64,000 bases of DNA from Capsicum annuum (GCF_002878395.1 NC_061115.1:152702649-152766648); one strand, 5' to 3'. Numbered from the stretch's first letter, positions 10,990 to 24,300 are shown. Notes: a model not told the origin generated them from the sequence alone. Made by a program: numbers and translations.

Positions 10990-13254
10990 TATTCTTGATC
11001 CTTTTTGTCTGCTTTTTATTCATGTTCTTCTTCATCAATTTTGACTAATTCTTCTTCGTTTTTCTCATCTTTTTCTTCTTTATCTGTTGCTTCTTTCTCA
11101 GATTCTTCTTCTTCATTTGTTGCTTCTTTCTCAGCTTCTTCTTCATTCTCACGTTCTTCTTCTTTCTCAGCTTCTTCTTCGTTCTCAACTTCTTCTTCTT
11201 GTTGCTTCTTTCTCAGATTCTTCTTCTTTCTCACCTTCCTGTTTTTTATCTGTTGCTTCTTCTTTTTTAGTTTCTTCTTCAACCTTATTATCTTCTTTCT
11301 CTCTTGTTTTTTCTTCTTCTTATTTCTCTTCTATTTCTTCTTCTTCGTGCTTCTTTTCTTCTTCTTTTTTCCTCTTCTACTACAATAGTGGCCAACTCAT
11401 CAATTTTTTCCTCCTCCTTATTTCTTTCCACTTCATCAAGGTCCACATGCACTATATAATATTATAAAGTATTAGTAGAGTATATAGCTGAAAATTAATT
11501 AACTACATCAATTATTAAATTAAGTTACCTTATTCATGTTGTTGTTCATCCTTTTATTTCTTCTTCTAACCTTTTTCTTGATGTAGGAAGAAATATCTAA
11601 CACGACTTTCTTGAGCATAGCAACACACTTATGTAGATCTCCGTCGACAGAGGTGTTCACTACAACTTTTGAGGTATCCGAACAAGCATCATCACCAACA
11701 TGTGTTCCAATAGAGTTACCATCCAAATCTCTGTCATCATCATTGTCCCCGTTTAAAGTAAGACAACCACCCCTTGTAAATCTTTTTTCAAGCCATCGAA
11801 GAAGTTATTATTCACTTTGTTGTTATATGGCTTAAACGTAATCATATAATTCATCTTCATGTCACGGACAGTAGGCATGATGTAAGGTGCATGTTCTATA
11901 AAAAATAATTTAATAATTACATAAAATTTAATATTACAGTAATATTATTGCATAATATAAAATAAATACATACCTCGATAATTTTTGCTTTATACTTGAA
12001 TGGGTCACCTTTGATTATCTCGCCACTTTTTGTAGTGTGCGATCTGAGGATACGAGGAAAGAAAAAGGGCTCATTCATTGATTTTCTAGTAAAATTTTCA
12101 AGATGAGGAAAGACCTCATAGATTCAAATATATAATTAATACAATAATGAACAAATGAATCATAGTCTATGACAGAGTATAAATAAAATAAGAATCTATG
12201 ATAAACTGACTAAACGATTGATGATAGATACCATGAATGCCCAAAGAAATCTAAATAGAGTATAGGATGCCTTTTTTTTATCATAAAATACTTTCGTTTG
12301 CTTCTTTAGGTCAGTATTCTTTTTTAGATAATCCATGGTTAATTGAAATATTTTTTTTTCCCACGGTTAACTCTCGAAGAAACTCAAAGAATCCACCATT
12401 CAAATTAATTTTGTGTTTATAACCTTCGTTGAATCTTTTACAAGCAACATGGTATGCAAAAATCACAGTAAACAACACTTACACTTCTGATCCTCGTTGA
12501 ACTTATTCCCTTTATTCAACTATAACAAGTTGTACGATGGAATTTTTTTTCATCACTTTAAAGCAAAAATGTTTCCCTTTTTCTAACACCTTCTTCAATT
12601 TTAATTCATAGGTGTATGATAAACAGCTCAACCCCATGATCAAACAAAACTCCTTTAAGCCAAAATAAGAAGGCTTATTGTTTATACATAATCACTTATC
12701 GTTCTTAACACGTCACAACAACAAATAATGGACCATCTATCCATTGAATTTAAGATGTTGCGACATGTTTCTCAAGTGTCCAAAATGGGACTTCTTAAAT
12801 CTTTTCTTCAAATTTTGGTCAATAATAATTTTCTTAAAATCCTGGTATGCAATCATCCTTAATCTCACTGATATTTTTGTCAGGAAAGATCCAACCTTGT
12901 TCATCAAAGTCCGAAGGTCATACTGTTTCATGAAAATGTACTTTGAACAAAATGGCATGAACAAGGGATCATTATCCCCATCAACACTATTTTTTTCACT
13001 ATCCTCACTCCTTTCACTATCATCACTACCACTAAACTCAGCAACATCATCACTAGACTCAACGCTTTTACTAGACTCATCGACATATTTATGTATCTCC
13101 TTTATGGTCTTCGAATTTGATTCTGACTCTTTCGCTTCAGTTCTTTTCCTTTTAGAGGCATTTTCAACTGCCTCACTACTTCTTCTTTACTGCTAGAGGC
13201 ACAATCAGATATGGTACCAGCAGTGCCTTTAACATCAACTCTAGCATTACACAT
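10990..13254 (-). pseudogene. DUF1985-type transposon-associated gene, decayed
   Basis: Start ATG at 13254. The N-terminal exon is rich in Ser, Glu and Asp and shifts frame once near 13160. The DUF1985 region follows: KKSHFGHLRNMSQHLKFNG (about 12737-12800), then SYFGLKEFCLIMGLS, broken by stops, to FLWAFM near 12235. The next exon (about 11984-12110) reads EVFPHLENFTRKSMNEPFFF and GDPFKYKAKIIE. Another (about 11520-11895) reads HAPYIMPTVRDMKMNYMI and, after a break, GTHVGDDACSDTSK and VLDISSYIKKK. A Lys/Glu-rich exon ends it. Such proteins usually continue into an Ulp1-like peptidase and occur in Mutator-like elements. I cannot see the peptidase here. Several stops make it a pseudogene. Confidence 0.6.
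10995..11395. repeat. TTC/TCT-rich low-complexity tract
   Basis: Tandem-like TTCTTCTTC sequence with a recurring GCTTCTTTCTCAG phrase. On the minus strand it encodes Glu/Lys-rich repeats of the DUF1985-type pseudogene. The plus-strand Ser/Phe-rich frames are its antisense. Confidence 0.8.
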
Positions 13255-13269
13255 AATCTCCAAAATCTA

Positions 13270-13905
13270 CACCTAAAAATTATTTTTTCGTTGTCAACTC
13301 ATAGACCACAAGTCTACTAATAGAAAAGGTCAATGCTCAAATGAAACAGACAAGATAACTAAGAATTATCTCACCATTCAACAATGCAGTACACAAAAAT
13401 ATCAAAACTGAATCAATTTTTTTATAAAAATATTCAAAAGCCAACAGCGTGATCAACGAAAAATTTTCAGTCAAAAATGTGGAATCAAAACTCAACCATT
13501 GCTACGGAATCAAACTAATTAGCTATAAAATTTTCATATTTTCACTATTTAATCAATCATATTTGAAAAAAAAAATCCTATACCTAAAAATTTAACACAA
13601 CCTAGGGCATTGTCAATTCATAGACCAAAAATTTACTAATAGAAATGGGTCAATGCTCAATTCGAATAGCCAAAATAACTAAGAATTATCTTGTCATTCA
13701 GTAATGCAGTACACAAAAATACCAGAACTAAAGAAAAATTTCTTTTAAAAAGTTCAAAATCCAACAGCGTAATCAACGAAAAATTCTGTCAAATGTGCAG
13801 AATTAAAACTCAACTATTGCTATGAAATCAAACTAATTAGCTATAAAATTTTCACATTTTCACTATTTAATCAATCATATTCAGAAAAAAAAAATTCTTA
13901 TACTA
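13270..13905. repeat. 319-bp direct tandem duplication
   Basis: TCATAGACCA recurs at 13299 and 13618, and the following roughly 290 bp (ACTAATAGAAA, CAATGCAGTACACAAAAATA, CCAACAGCGT, TAATTAGCTATAAAATTTTC) align almost base for base between the two units. It lies directly upstream of the DUF1985-type pseudogene start. Confidence 0.85.
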
Positions 13906-14552
13906 GGGTTCACTACAAAACAGATAACAAATAAAAATTGGTAAAATGGATCTATAAATTATTGAAACTTGATTTTAACTTATCTTAATACAAAGAATGG
14001 AGACCTTTGCCGCTGGAGAAGAAGATGAAGCAAAAATGGAGTTTGAAATTTTTTTCTTGGGAGTAGCGGGAAGAGAAGGAGCTTTGGAGGAGAGGGATGG
14101 GGTTTAGTTTAATATTGAAGGAAATTGAGGTAGTTATGTGTAGTTTATTTAATTCCTCAAGATTTGAAAATGTTAAAAAGGTCGATTGGCCCACATGCGG
14201 ATCCCACTTTTTTGAACCTAACTCTAAATATTGAATAAAAAGGAAATTTAGTGGCTATTTGGCAAAATAAGTTTTGAAAGTAGCCCTTTTGCCAATTCTT
14301 TTGGAGACACAATGTCTAGTGTTATAAAATATAAATTTTGATTAAAAAAATTGGAGTTGAACGTAATTGTTCAAACAATAAATTGAGTTTATCAGTTTTG
14401 TTAGTTGTAGAGATTTACCATTTCCATTTTGATGCCTCAAAAATAATGAATCATGAAAGAACAAACTCCCAACATCATCAAATCTTTTATCAATTGCTAT
14501 TAGGCAACGTATGATCTACCAACCACATAGTCATTTAACTACTTATATATTG
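13906..14552. other. Upstream region of the GET3 gene
   Basis: No other gene seen. It separates the divergent pseudogene (minus) from GET3 (plus). I see no clear TATA box close to the GET3 start. Confidence 0.4.
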
Positions 14553-17500
14553 ATGGCTTTGAATAATGCAGATTTACCAGAAGGTACAGTACGTAATCTA
14601 ATGGAACAGGACACATTGAAATGGGTATTCGTAGGCGGAAAAGGCGGTGTAGGGAAAACGACGTGCAGTTCTGTATTAGGAATCCTCCTTTCTCAGGTCC
14701 GATCATCTGTTCTAATCATATCAACTGATCCAGCTCACAATCTTAGCGATGCATTTCAACAGCGTTTCGCTAAAACTCCCACTGTCGTTAATGGATTCAC
14801 CAATTTATACGCCATGGTATTACGTTAGATCTTATTTATTTTCTGGTTTTTGGTTACCTGGCTCGTAAACAAAAACATTTGGTCCATGTGATTTGTTGTT
14901 TCAATCAATGTGCGTTGTCATTTCATTTATTTTTTAAATCATGGTGTGTGATCCAAATTGTGTGCCTGAGTAACTCTGTCCATAGAGTGCATTGCTATTG
15001 CTGAATACTTACAAGTTCTATTCAAACACTGACTTTAATACCTTAGGATTTAACTTATATACAATGATAATGTAATGTTTGTTACTATATTCTTGTAATT
15101 TAACATGTTATAACAGGTTGTTTGTTATAATTTTTATGTAACTAGTTCGGCTTATTACAGACAGTTACATGTTATTTTCCTGTTAAAGTGATATGACAGT
15201 GTAAAAATTCTCTTAGCACTAACTGTGTATATAATTTGTTGTTGAGTGTAATGCGTGCAAATTGTGTACTGCAGCGATTCCAAAGAGTGACCTTTACCTC
15301 AGATTTTATTGAATTATGTAGCTTTTTCAGTTTATTGTCAATTTCATTCTGATATGTCGTTATGGGGTAATGATTTTATGATTGAAGTTTTGTTCTTTAG
15401 GAAGTTGATCCAACTATAGAGAATGAAGAAGGTGGTTCGGAAGGGGTGGACGGTTTTTTCTCAGATTTGGCTAATGCAGTTCCAGGAATTGATGAAGCTA
15501 TGAGTTTTGCTGAGATGCTAAAGTAAGTGGCGTTTCTTCACGACACATAAAAAGAAGATCAAAGAAATAAGTCAAGTACTCTGAATATTTCTATTATTTT
15601 TCAAAGTGTGAAAGATCTATTCTTAGATTGAGCCTTATCTGATCCTAAGCAATAATAACTTATAGCAATGGACTATATGATAATACACAAGGTGGTATTA
15701 GTTTATTGCATGTACAACAACATACCCCGTGTAATCCCACGAGGGGTTTGGGGAGGGGAGTGTGTCTGCAGCCTTAACACTACCTTCTGAAGGTAGAGAG
15801 ACTGCTTCCTCAACTCAAGTAAAGCATAATAAAATCAAATATCAAAAGGAAACTATAATAGTGAAGCAGTCGCGCTGGACATAATGGAGAAGAGAACAAT
15901 AGCAACATCACATAAATATGGTAATCGAAGCAAAGGAAACAACATGTAATAATAAAATTGAAGAACAAGATAGTATGTGTAATAATATCAATTATACCAG
16001 CAGATAAATTTCTAGGTCCAGGTTTCCAGCTTATACAATTCCTAGTGGCATTTGATACTTCCAGGAAGACCATAGCTAAATTACTCTCAGCGAGAGTACC
16101 ATTTATTCGATATTAGTCTACTGCATTTATGGATGAAAAAGAGATGCTTGTGTACCCTCTAAAGTTGGAGTGTAAAAACTTACCCAACTTGCCATTTTTT
16201 GTGCAGTCGTTAGCATTAGATTTGTTGAGCAAGGACATAGTAAATTCAATTTGGATGATTTCTTGCAATTTGTGTCTGGAGATATTGTAATACAGTATAT
16301 CAAGCAACATGAAGAGGATCACTGCAATTAATCGTTTATATTTTCAAAATATTCAGGTTTCTCTTTTCTTAATGATCATATTAGCATCTTTCAACTGAAA
16401 TTATTTAGCCTGAGTTTAAACTTTCAGTTGTATATCTTAATCTAGATAGCAAGATAATACATTTTGGGTTGCGAGATTGTCTAGAATTTCTATTCTGCTC
16501 ATTCGGTTAAGGAAAGAGCATGAGATTTCACCTTGCAGATCATGAGGTTAGAAGTTGCAGCAGCAAGCTAATCCTACTCCATACATTAGCACATAAGTTT
16601 CATTGAACACTGAAGGAGCTATATAGGGAAATTGCTTTCTCATGTCGCTATAGTTGAATGTGTGTGCATGAATATACAATGAGGTTCTGGTCCTTTTGTA
16701 AAATTTCTGTTTTAGATATCTACCAGGGTCAAACTTTTAGTACTATATTGGAACAATTACCTGCCTAGCACAAAGTCCTAAAGTCAAGTTCAAATTATTC
16801 TCAACTGAATCAGTAATTGGCTTCTAAATTCCAGAACTTCCGGAAACCATTTGACCTAGCGAGCAGTACCAGTGTAGTAGCCCGATTGAGTTGTTCTAGA
16901 AATATACGAGGGTTAGTGATTTTTCATGTTATGCAGTGATGCATGCATAACAAACACTCAAAGCCAACATGGAAATGATTAAAATTGTCTTGGTTTATCT
17001 TTTGTGCGGCCTGGAAACTAGTCGAATTGTGCCCGTCTTAAATCATGCAGTATTTATTTCTCCCTCGGATTTATAACTTTTCTTTAGCTGCATGGCCAGT
17101 TTTCTCATTTTCATGATTTGTATTACTTTGCAGAAAGATCTGGAAAGTCAATATTATTGTAAGGAAGTCCACTGCAATGTTATTGCTTTAAGTCATCTCT
17201 AAGCTGAATTGGAACTTTTAAGCCTTAATACTATCACTGCAGTTTGTTCCTTTTCTAACCTTGTTAACCAAGTATCAAATATAAGAAATAACACCAATAA
17301 TTATAAATTTTGTGCTATAAAGTCTCGGAATCTTTTATTTAGAATTATCGATCCTCCACACACTCAAGTGTGATTTCTTGGATGTGTTTTAAAATGTGGG
17401 ATACTTAAAAACCCTTAGTCATGACGCTTTACAATTCTTGGTGGAGAGCTCACTTGCCTCATCCGTTTATCCCATTTTCTCCTTTTATGACATGGTATTT

Positions 17501-19874
17501 GGAATGTTTGAGTAAAATTACTCAAGTGTTTGGGGTTACGCTCGAAACTCTTGGGATCGAGCTGCCGCTTTCACTTGCTTATCAGGTAAACAATGGTTAG
17601 AATCAGGGCAATTGCAGTAGTTCATCGTACATAACAAGCTTCTGAGTTGCAGGACGAGGTTCAACTTCCGAATACATGTGCTAGTTATAGGTGAAACTAG
17701 ATTGTGGGATTTTGTTCCAATTTAAAGTGTTCATTTTCTTTCCCTTTCCTTGAGATCAGTATCATATCACATAATCTTTTCCTCCAGCATTTTCTATAGC
17801 TAAGTTTCATCCTGTGATAGTACATTGATAGTGCTTATGTTATATGTTATTATTCTATGATAGATGAAGACGCGAAAAAAAAAGTGTAGTCTAGTTATAT
17901 TTACACTTCTGGTGTTTTTTTTGTCATTTAGACTTCAATTTCATTTGATTTGCTTCTTTCTAGATTGGTGAGAACAATGGATTACTCTGTAATAGTGTTT
18001 GATACAGCGCCAACGGGACACACTCTCCGGCTGTTACAATTCCCATCGACACTAGAGAAGGGGCTTGCGAAAGTAATGAGTTTGAAGAGCAGATTTGGTG
18101 GCGTGCTAAGTCAGGTAAAATCCCCTTCCCTACGAAGAAAAACAACAGAACCGTTTGATATTCCAGTTTTCCCCTTTTAAGAAGCTAACAAGAAGATCCA
18201 TTGAGCTGCTATTTGGAGTATATGTGTGCAAAATTATTGTTCATTTCATCTGCAAGCATGAAAGTTCAAGCCAGATTGTAGGAAGTGGATGATATGTGTT
18301 TGTATATCTATTATTAATACAAAGTATTGGCAATCACAGATGACTCGTATCTTTGGTGTTGACGATGAATTTGGCGAGGATGCAATTCTAGGCAAATTGG
18401 AAGCCATGAGAGATATTATTGAACAAGTGAACAGACAATTTAAGGACCCAGTAAGTGCTTTCCTAATAATGGTCATTTATTTTTATGAAGAAATTATTTT
18501 ATATCCCTTAATTGTAGGTGGAAACATAGTGACAAAATTTAGTCCAAAGTCCATTGGGGTCATGCATTCTTTCATATCTTGCAACAATTGACAAATCGGA
18601 GAAAATTTGAGTTCAGATGGTCATGCATTATCTGAGCCTTTTAGTTTCTTTAACTATATATGTTAGATCTTTCACGGAGGGAAAGGACATACATTCAACT
18701 AGTGTTGCATGTTGATCAAATTTATCTTATGTCTTACTTTTTATTGGTGGAACCTGCTTCTTGTCTTGTTCGGGGCAAGGAAAAGTTCCTTACAGTGATT
18801 CCTAATAATGTCTGAATGCTGAATTTCCTTATGTTATTTGTTTACTTACTCGATATTTTGCTTACGAGATAGCACCACTTTTTATAGGACATGACGACAT
18901 TTGTTTGTGTTTGCATTCCGGAGTTCCTCTCTCTGTATGAGACTGAAAGACTTGTTCAGGAACTCACTAGATTTGAGATTGATACGCACAACATTATAAT
19001 TAACCAAGTGCTCTTTGATGTAGAAGGTACACAAGCTCTGCTTCTTTAAGTGATTTCTCAGTTGTTGTTTTTCCTTCTAATCGGTTTTCATTGTCTCTCT
19101 TATTCTCATTTTGGTTATAATAACTTGTTCCTGTGCAAGAGAAAACATAACTCGTTGACTAGTGACTATTTTCAGTTGTTGAATCCCAGTTGCTGAAGGC
19201 TAGAATGCGGATGCAACAAAAGTACTTGGATCAGTTCTATACGTTATATGATGACTTCAATATTACTAAGCTGCCTTTGCTACCACAAGAGGTACGAAGA
19301 TATCTTTCTCTCATATATATAAGACCACTCTTTTTCCATTTTCCTTTTGGCAAATTCAAAGAGGATACTTGCCATAAAATCTTCTCTACGGTGTATAGTT
19401 AGTGCATTATAGTATCCTCTATTAAGATTATATATTTCTAACTCATTCCTGAAGCAAAGTTTTATGATAATCTGCACTTTCCTTTTTCTTCTGCCCCAAA
19501 GAGAGTGACACATTTCTCTTTCTGGTTTATCTAGCTTACATACAAAAAGTTATTTAATTTCTTAAACTCCGCACCTTTTCAGACATTATAAAATGTGCCA
19601 AAGGGAGTAATTCTGATCAAGGAAATAATGGAGATTGGGCATGACATTTCTTGTCAAACCAATTGCAACTCACTTAAACTTCTTTCATTGTGGATAGGTT
19701 TGTGGTGTTGAAGATCTGAAAGCATTCAAGTATCATTTTCTAACACCATACCAACCTTCTCGTGCGCGTTGTTCAGCGGAAGAGTTGGAGAGTGGAATAG
19801 CAAAACTGAAAGAACAGTTGAAAGATGCTGAAGCAGAATATGAAAAAATTAGAAAAGGAAAAAATCAGGTTTGA
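14553..19874 (+). CDS. GET3: GET3/ASNA1-type tail-anchored protein targeting ATPase
   Basis: Seven exons: 14553-14816, 15401-15522, 17964-18114, 18340-18450, 18888-19026, 19176-19291 and 19698-19874, all with GT-AG introns and consistent phase. They total 1080 bp, or 359 residues, the usual length. GET3 binds the C-terminal membrane anchor of newly made tail-anchored proteins in the cytosol and delivers them to the ER receptor, driven by ATP. Visible motifs are the deviant P-loop GKGGVGKTT (residues 29-37), switch [10 protein letters not shown] with Asp59, switch [17 protein letters not shown] (from Asp142) and a Cys-x-Cys near 223-225. There is no plastid or mitochondrial leader, which argues for the cytosolic form. 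The start ATGGCTTTG was chosen because family similarity begins right after it; an upstream in-frame ATG at 14511 adds 14 unmatched residues. An AGGTTT at the stop could act as a donor for a further exon, which I consider less likely. Confidence 0.93.
15711..15828 (-). mobile_element. TS-type SINE 3' part in GET3 intron 2
   Basis: On the minus strand the sequence runs CTCTCTACCTTC, AAGGTAGTG, CTCCCCTCCCCAAACCC, GTGGGATTACACGGGGTATG, TTGTTG. This order is the diagnostic tail of the tRNA-derived TS SINE family of Solanaceae. Only the 3' part is clear; I do not see the tRNA-like head. It does not touch the splice sites. Confidence 0.78.
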
Positions 19875-20854
19875 TATAGAAAGACTTTTCAAATGTTATG
19901 GAAATAGTGTCATTGAACAAATTATTTTGTTTGAGAGGATCAGCACGTACACTAATTGTTTTATTCATTGATATGGAAGTTCTTTTGTGCCTTCTAAAGG
20001 GCAAAAAATCTAGCTTCTTGGTCTTACAATATGCTTCTTTGAGGTTCTTGATTATTCGGTTCATACAAACAGTGACGAAACTAAAATCTTTGCTAAGGGT
20101 GTTCAAAACTTTAAGCTATGTCTCTTAAAAGATGCTTTTGATCTATATTCACAAAAGGAGAAATTGTTTCTTTCCATTGTAATTTCTATCAATCTAGTCT
20201 TCTTTTTTTCATAAACAACTGCTCAAGAATTGTTTTAGGTGGATTAGAGGTGAAGAGTAGACATATAGGAAGGCTTTGCAACAAATGTGAGTCGTGAGAT
20301 TAAGACTGCCCTATACACCAAATGACAAGAGTTTATCTTTGCAAACATATAGCTTATACAACGTTTTTTTCACCAACTTGAATTTCAAATAAGTTGGGGT
20401 TGACTATATAAATTCGGACTAATCATATTTCTCGATTTGAACAATCTCAAACCAATAACATACAAATATGTATTATGAGAATTCATCGTGAGTTTGCTAG
20501 TTTTACATTGGCTGTCACCGCACCACAACCCTTCCTCCTTTATTCAAGCTGAAATCACCAATGTGAGCAAGCTCACACAACCAGAGTTAGGCATGCCAAA
20601 TACAAAATGGGGAAAATTCCTTCTATGTAATACATTGATGATTCACACTCTAGGGAAATCTTTCGTCGTAATTGACAACCTAAACTTTTACCTTATTGGT
20701 GAGGGTTCGATCCCTAATCTTTTAATCCTCTCTCCCATTTCCTTCCCCTACAGTAAATTTTTTTTTTTTTCAAAAAGGATGTTTTGCAGCCTATGAACAA
20801 TCTTCACATCATATATTTGGGTATTTGGTATTTCAACTAGGGGTGTGCAAAAAT
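19875..20854. other. Downstream of GET3, nothing recognised
   Basis: AT-rich, no gene seen. From about 20839 a TAGGGGTGTGCAAAAA phrase resembles the end of another hAT-type MITE that was interrupted by the element at 20855. Confidence 0.4.
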
Positions 20855-23032
20855 TAGAGTTGTTAATACAGGTCGGCCCAGCCCAGCCGGGCTAAGCTCA
20901 CATGGGCTTTAAGTTTGATGAGTCATGCCGGGCTTGCTCATCAAAATGATGGGCCAAAAAACACCAAACTCACATCATTACTCTGTGGGCTGCGGGCCTC
21001 ACGGGTCAGTCCATTTTTTTAAAAATAATATTTCAAAAAATTACATATATACACAAGGTAACTATTACTTATTACATAAAATTCCTTATTTGAAAAGTAA
21101 TTACAAAAATCTCATATTAATTACATAGAATCCCTTCCTTTTAGACTCTCTCTCTTCGCCTCATACATCCCAAAACATTCGATTTTTACTCTATTTTTAG
21201 TCCAAATTTTGTTCTTTTATTGCACTCCTTATTTTACGCCTAATTTCAAGCTACGTGATTTTGGGGGTTTCAAATTTGTTCAAATAAGGTCTATTATTTC
21301 AAATTATTATGGAAATAATTTTTTTTCATAATAAACTTCCATAATAATTAGTTGGTCTATTATTTCAAACTATTATGAAAATAATTTATTTCATAATAAA
21401 TTTTCATAAAATCAAATAATACATTTTATTTTATGTCGTTCAAATTTGTTCTATACTATAGAAGAGAGATCCATTATTTCTTCTATACCTTAATTTGAAC
21501 TATAATATGCATTACAAATTATTATAAAAATAAAATCAAATCCAATTATTTTTATAGTCAATGACTTGGAAGCTGATTTGAACTATAATATCCAAATTAT
21601 TTCTCCTTTTTGGTTGCATGTATCATTTTATCAAATTATCTGCTTTTGCAATGTCATAATAGAAAGTAAAATATAACAAACACGAATACACTTGCATCAT
21701 ACATAGAAAGTAAAGTATCATACATTCTCATACATATAAAACATGCTATTGTTGGAGTGTAAAATCATGCATATAACACTGGCATCCTACATAGAAAGTA
21801 AATAATAATACGTTCTCATACATATAATGTGAAATGTTTTTACTTAACTATAAATCATACATAGAAAGTATAGTACATTCACATACATAAAGAACATGTT
21901 GTTGTTGGAGCGTAAATCATATATATAACACTGGCATTATACATTAAAAAAATGTGTATTACATTCCCATACGTGTAAATTTCATAAACAATGTCAAAAT
22001 ATCATTCAAACTGGGTAATGTATTATAATTTCTCATACAATACTGTGCAAGTTTTTACTAAAAAATAAATACACTAAGAGGGGGAGAAGGCGTCGTTGGC
22101 TGTTCGTGATGGCACTGGTGATGGCGATAGTGGGAGAGGAACGAGAAACGCTATCGATCTTGGCGGCTGGTCGCCCTTGCTTGTTCACCGGCGTGAGGAA
22201 GCAGTGAAGGCACGGTTGACTGTTCGTGATGGCGCTGGTGATGGCGACAGTAGGAGAGAAACGAGAAATGACGTCGATCTTGCTGGTTGGTCGCTCTTGC
22301 ATGTTCACTGTTGTGAGGATGAGGAGTTGAATGGTGAATAACGGTGACAGTCATAAACCAGCGGCGACGTCGTTGGTTATTTTAGGGAGATAAAAAAAGA
22401 TGTTTCACGATATTTTTTGAATTTGAATTATACTTACTATTTTTAAGCATCCACAAAATCAGAACATTAATTACTGTCGTTATTAAAGTAAGAGAATAAT
22501 TGAATTTGATTTTTTTTCATAATTTAAGGAGAAACAGTTTCCTCATATATTGGAGTTATGTATGAGGTACATTGACATGTATATGTATATTTCCAAATCT
22601 GGGAGAGAGAAAGTCAATCTGGAAACTTATGTAATTAGTTTAATTTAGGATGGGATTTATGTTGTTTATACATAATATTTTATAATTTAATTTTAGAATG
22701 TTAATAAACATAAATATTATCAGACAATATTACATAGTGTTAATACTTGTTAATCAAGTCTCTAACACCTCAAAAAATACTTTTAATAGCGAAATTAAAT
22801 TACTTTTGACATGATATCTTTCGAATCAAATAAAAATACTAATAATCAATCTAAATAGTTACATGTATTTGACTTATGAGTCGGCCCACGGGATAGCCCA
22901 ACCCACATTGCTCAAGCCCTACGGGCCACAGGCTTATCCGGCCCGGGCTAAAAAGTTCAGTTCTTACATGGGCTGTAAAAACTAAAGTCCAACTCCATCA
23001 AATTACAGGCGTGGTCCATATTAACAGCTCTA
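20855..23032. mobile_element. Non-autonomous hAT element (2.2 kb)
   Basis: Terminal inverted repeats: the left end reads TAGAGTTGTTAATA, and the right end, reverse complemented, reads TAGAGCTGTTAATA. Both continue into GGC/GCC-rich subterminal sequence (GGTCGGCCCAGCCC at left). The 8-bp target duplication is GCAAAAAT (20847-20854) and GCAAAATT (23033-23040), with one mismatch. An 8-bp duplication and TAG-type ends fit the hAT superfamily. No transposase is visible. Inside are about four degenerate direct repeats with CATACATAGAAAGTA (21660-21960) and a GC-rich 120-bp duplication (22101-22340). It probably depends on an autonomous relative. Confidence 0.85.
22091..22340. repeat. Two-copy 120-bp GC-rich tandem repeat
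   Basis: TGTTCGTGATGGC starts at 22101 and again at 22221, and the full 120-bp units align well. The unit length is a multiple of three, so a plus-strand frame (22096-22341) contains two 40-residue repeats with RDG(T/A)GDGDS. It is much richer in G+C than its surroundings, as if captured from elsewhere. I recognise no family and do not call it a gene. Confidence 0.85.
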
Positions 23033-23040
23033 GCAAAATT

Positions 23041-24300
23041 TGAACCAATCAATTGGTTTATTGTTATTGCGTTTTTGGATTAATAATCTTTTATTGGTTT
23101 TATAAAAAAAATTATCGTGTATTAGTTTGATTTCAACTTTTCAATATTTGGTTATTGATTACCCATTAAGATTCTAATAAATTATTACTTTACCTCTACT
23201 TATGTATTAGACTAATATGAGTGACTTTGTGTTAGCTTATTATTAGACTTAATTTCAACATATAGTTTTCTACTTTTGTAGTTTTATTATATCGGAACTT
23301 AATTTTTATAAATAAACTTACAAACCTTGAAAATAAATTGAGTGACAAATGTTAGGGTTTTTGTCCTGATTTTCTCACCAAAATAAAGTTGTACTTTTCT
23401 TGAAAGAAAAATAAAAGTAATACCATAATTACTTTTACTTTTCCTAAAAAGAAAAATATAAAACTTCTTCATATTTGGCTAACCTCTTTCTTGGAGAAAA
23501 GTTTTTGGACAATCATAAATAGAAGACCCCCTTCTTCTCATACAATAACATATAGCATCCACAATGTAGTCGTTATGAGTCTTGTTTAGAAGAAGATTTT
23601 CTCCAAATAGTTTTTTTATGTTTTTTGATATTAGTTTTCAATATGTAGGTCGCTTGATCAAATCCTATAATAATATATTTTTAGTATGCTTTTCTTTGTC
23701 GTCTGAATTATCACTATAATGGTTTGCAACTAATAGCTTCCGCATGACACCCTCTGAATTTTGAACCCTACAACAAACCTAGGGGTTTGGGCCACAGGTG
23801 ACAAAAGAGTTTTAAAATAAGGTGTAGGTGACACAAGTCTTAATAATTGAGTAGAGGTGACAATTACTTCATTATGGTTTAAGAAAGTTTGAAAATTTTC
23901 AAAATAACCCACAAGTTTTTAAATTTACACTTTGATTCAAATGTTAGTTAATATGTAATGGGGAACGAAGGGAAAAAATGTGTTTATTTCTCTCTCCTCA
24001 TCCGTTGTTATTTTCTCTCTCTTCCCGATATTTGTTGTTCATTGTTGCTGCTGCTTTATTCATCATCTTCTGATTCATTATCATCATCTTATACTTCATT
24101 ATGAACTTCATATTCTTCTTGTTGACCATTGTTGTTGTTGTTGTTGTTGTTACACCAACTGCTGCTGTTTAACCAAATTCTTATGTCAAATTTTCTTTCG
24201 TAAATCACTTTCAACTTTGGAATTTACTTAAGAGGAGACTTTGGTAAGTCAGATTATGCTTTTTAGTTGAATCTGGGTAATTTCTAGTGTGTTGTTTTTT
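23041..24300. other. Intergenic, no gene
   Basis: AT-rich, with a (GTT)n microsatellite at about 24129-24151 in a pyrimidine-rich stretch (23980-24230). The first bases after 23040 (CCAATCAATTGGTTTATTG) may belong to the MITE interrupted by the hAT element. Confidence 0.4.

Noticed and set aside
11005..11467. Ser/Phe/Leu-rich open frames on the plus strand
   Set aside because: They are the antisense of a TTC/TCT-rich tract whose minus strand encodes the Glu/Lys-rich part of the DUF1985-type pseudogene.
22096..22341. 81-codon frame across the 120-bp repeats as a gene
   Set aside because: No promoter, no family, inside a hAT element, and the frame persists only because the unit length is a multiple of three.
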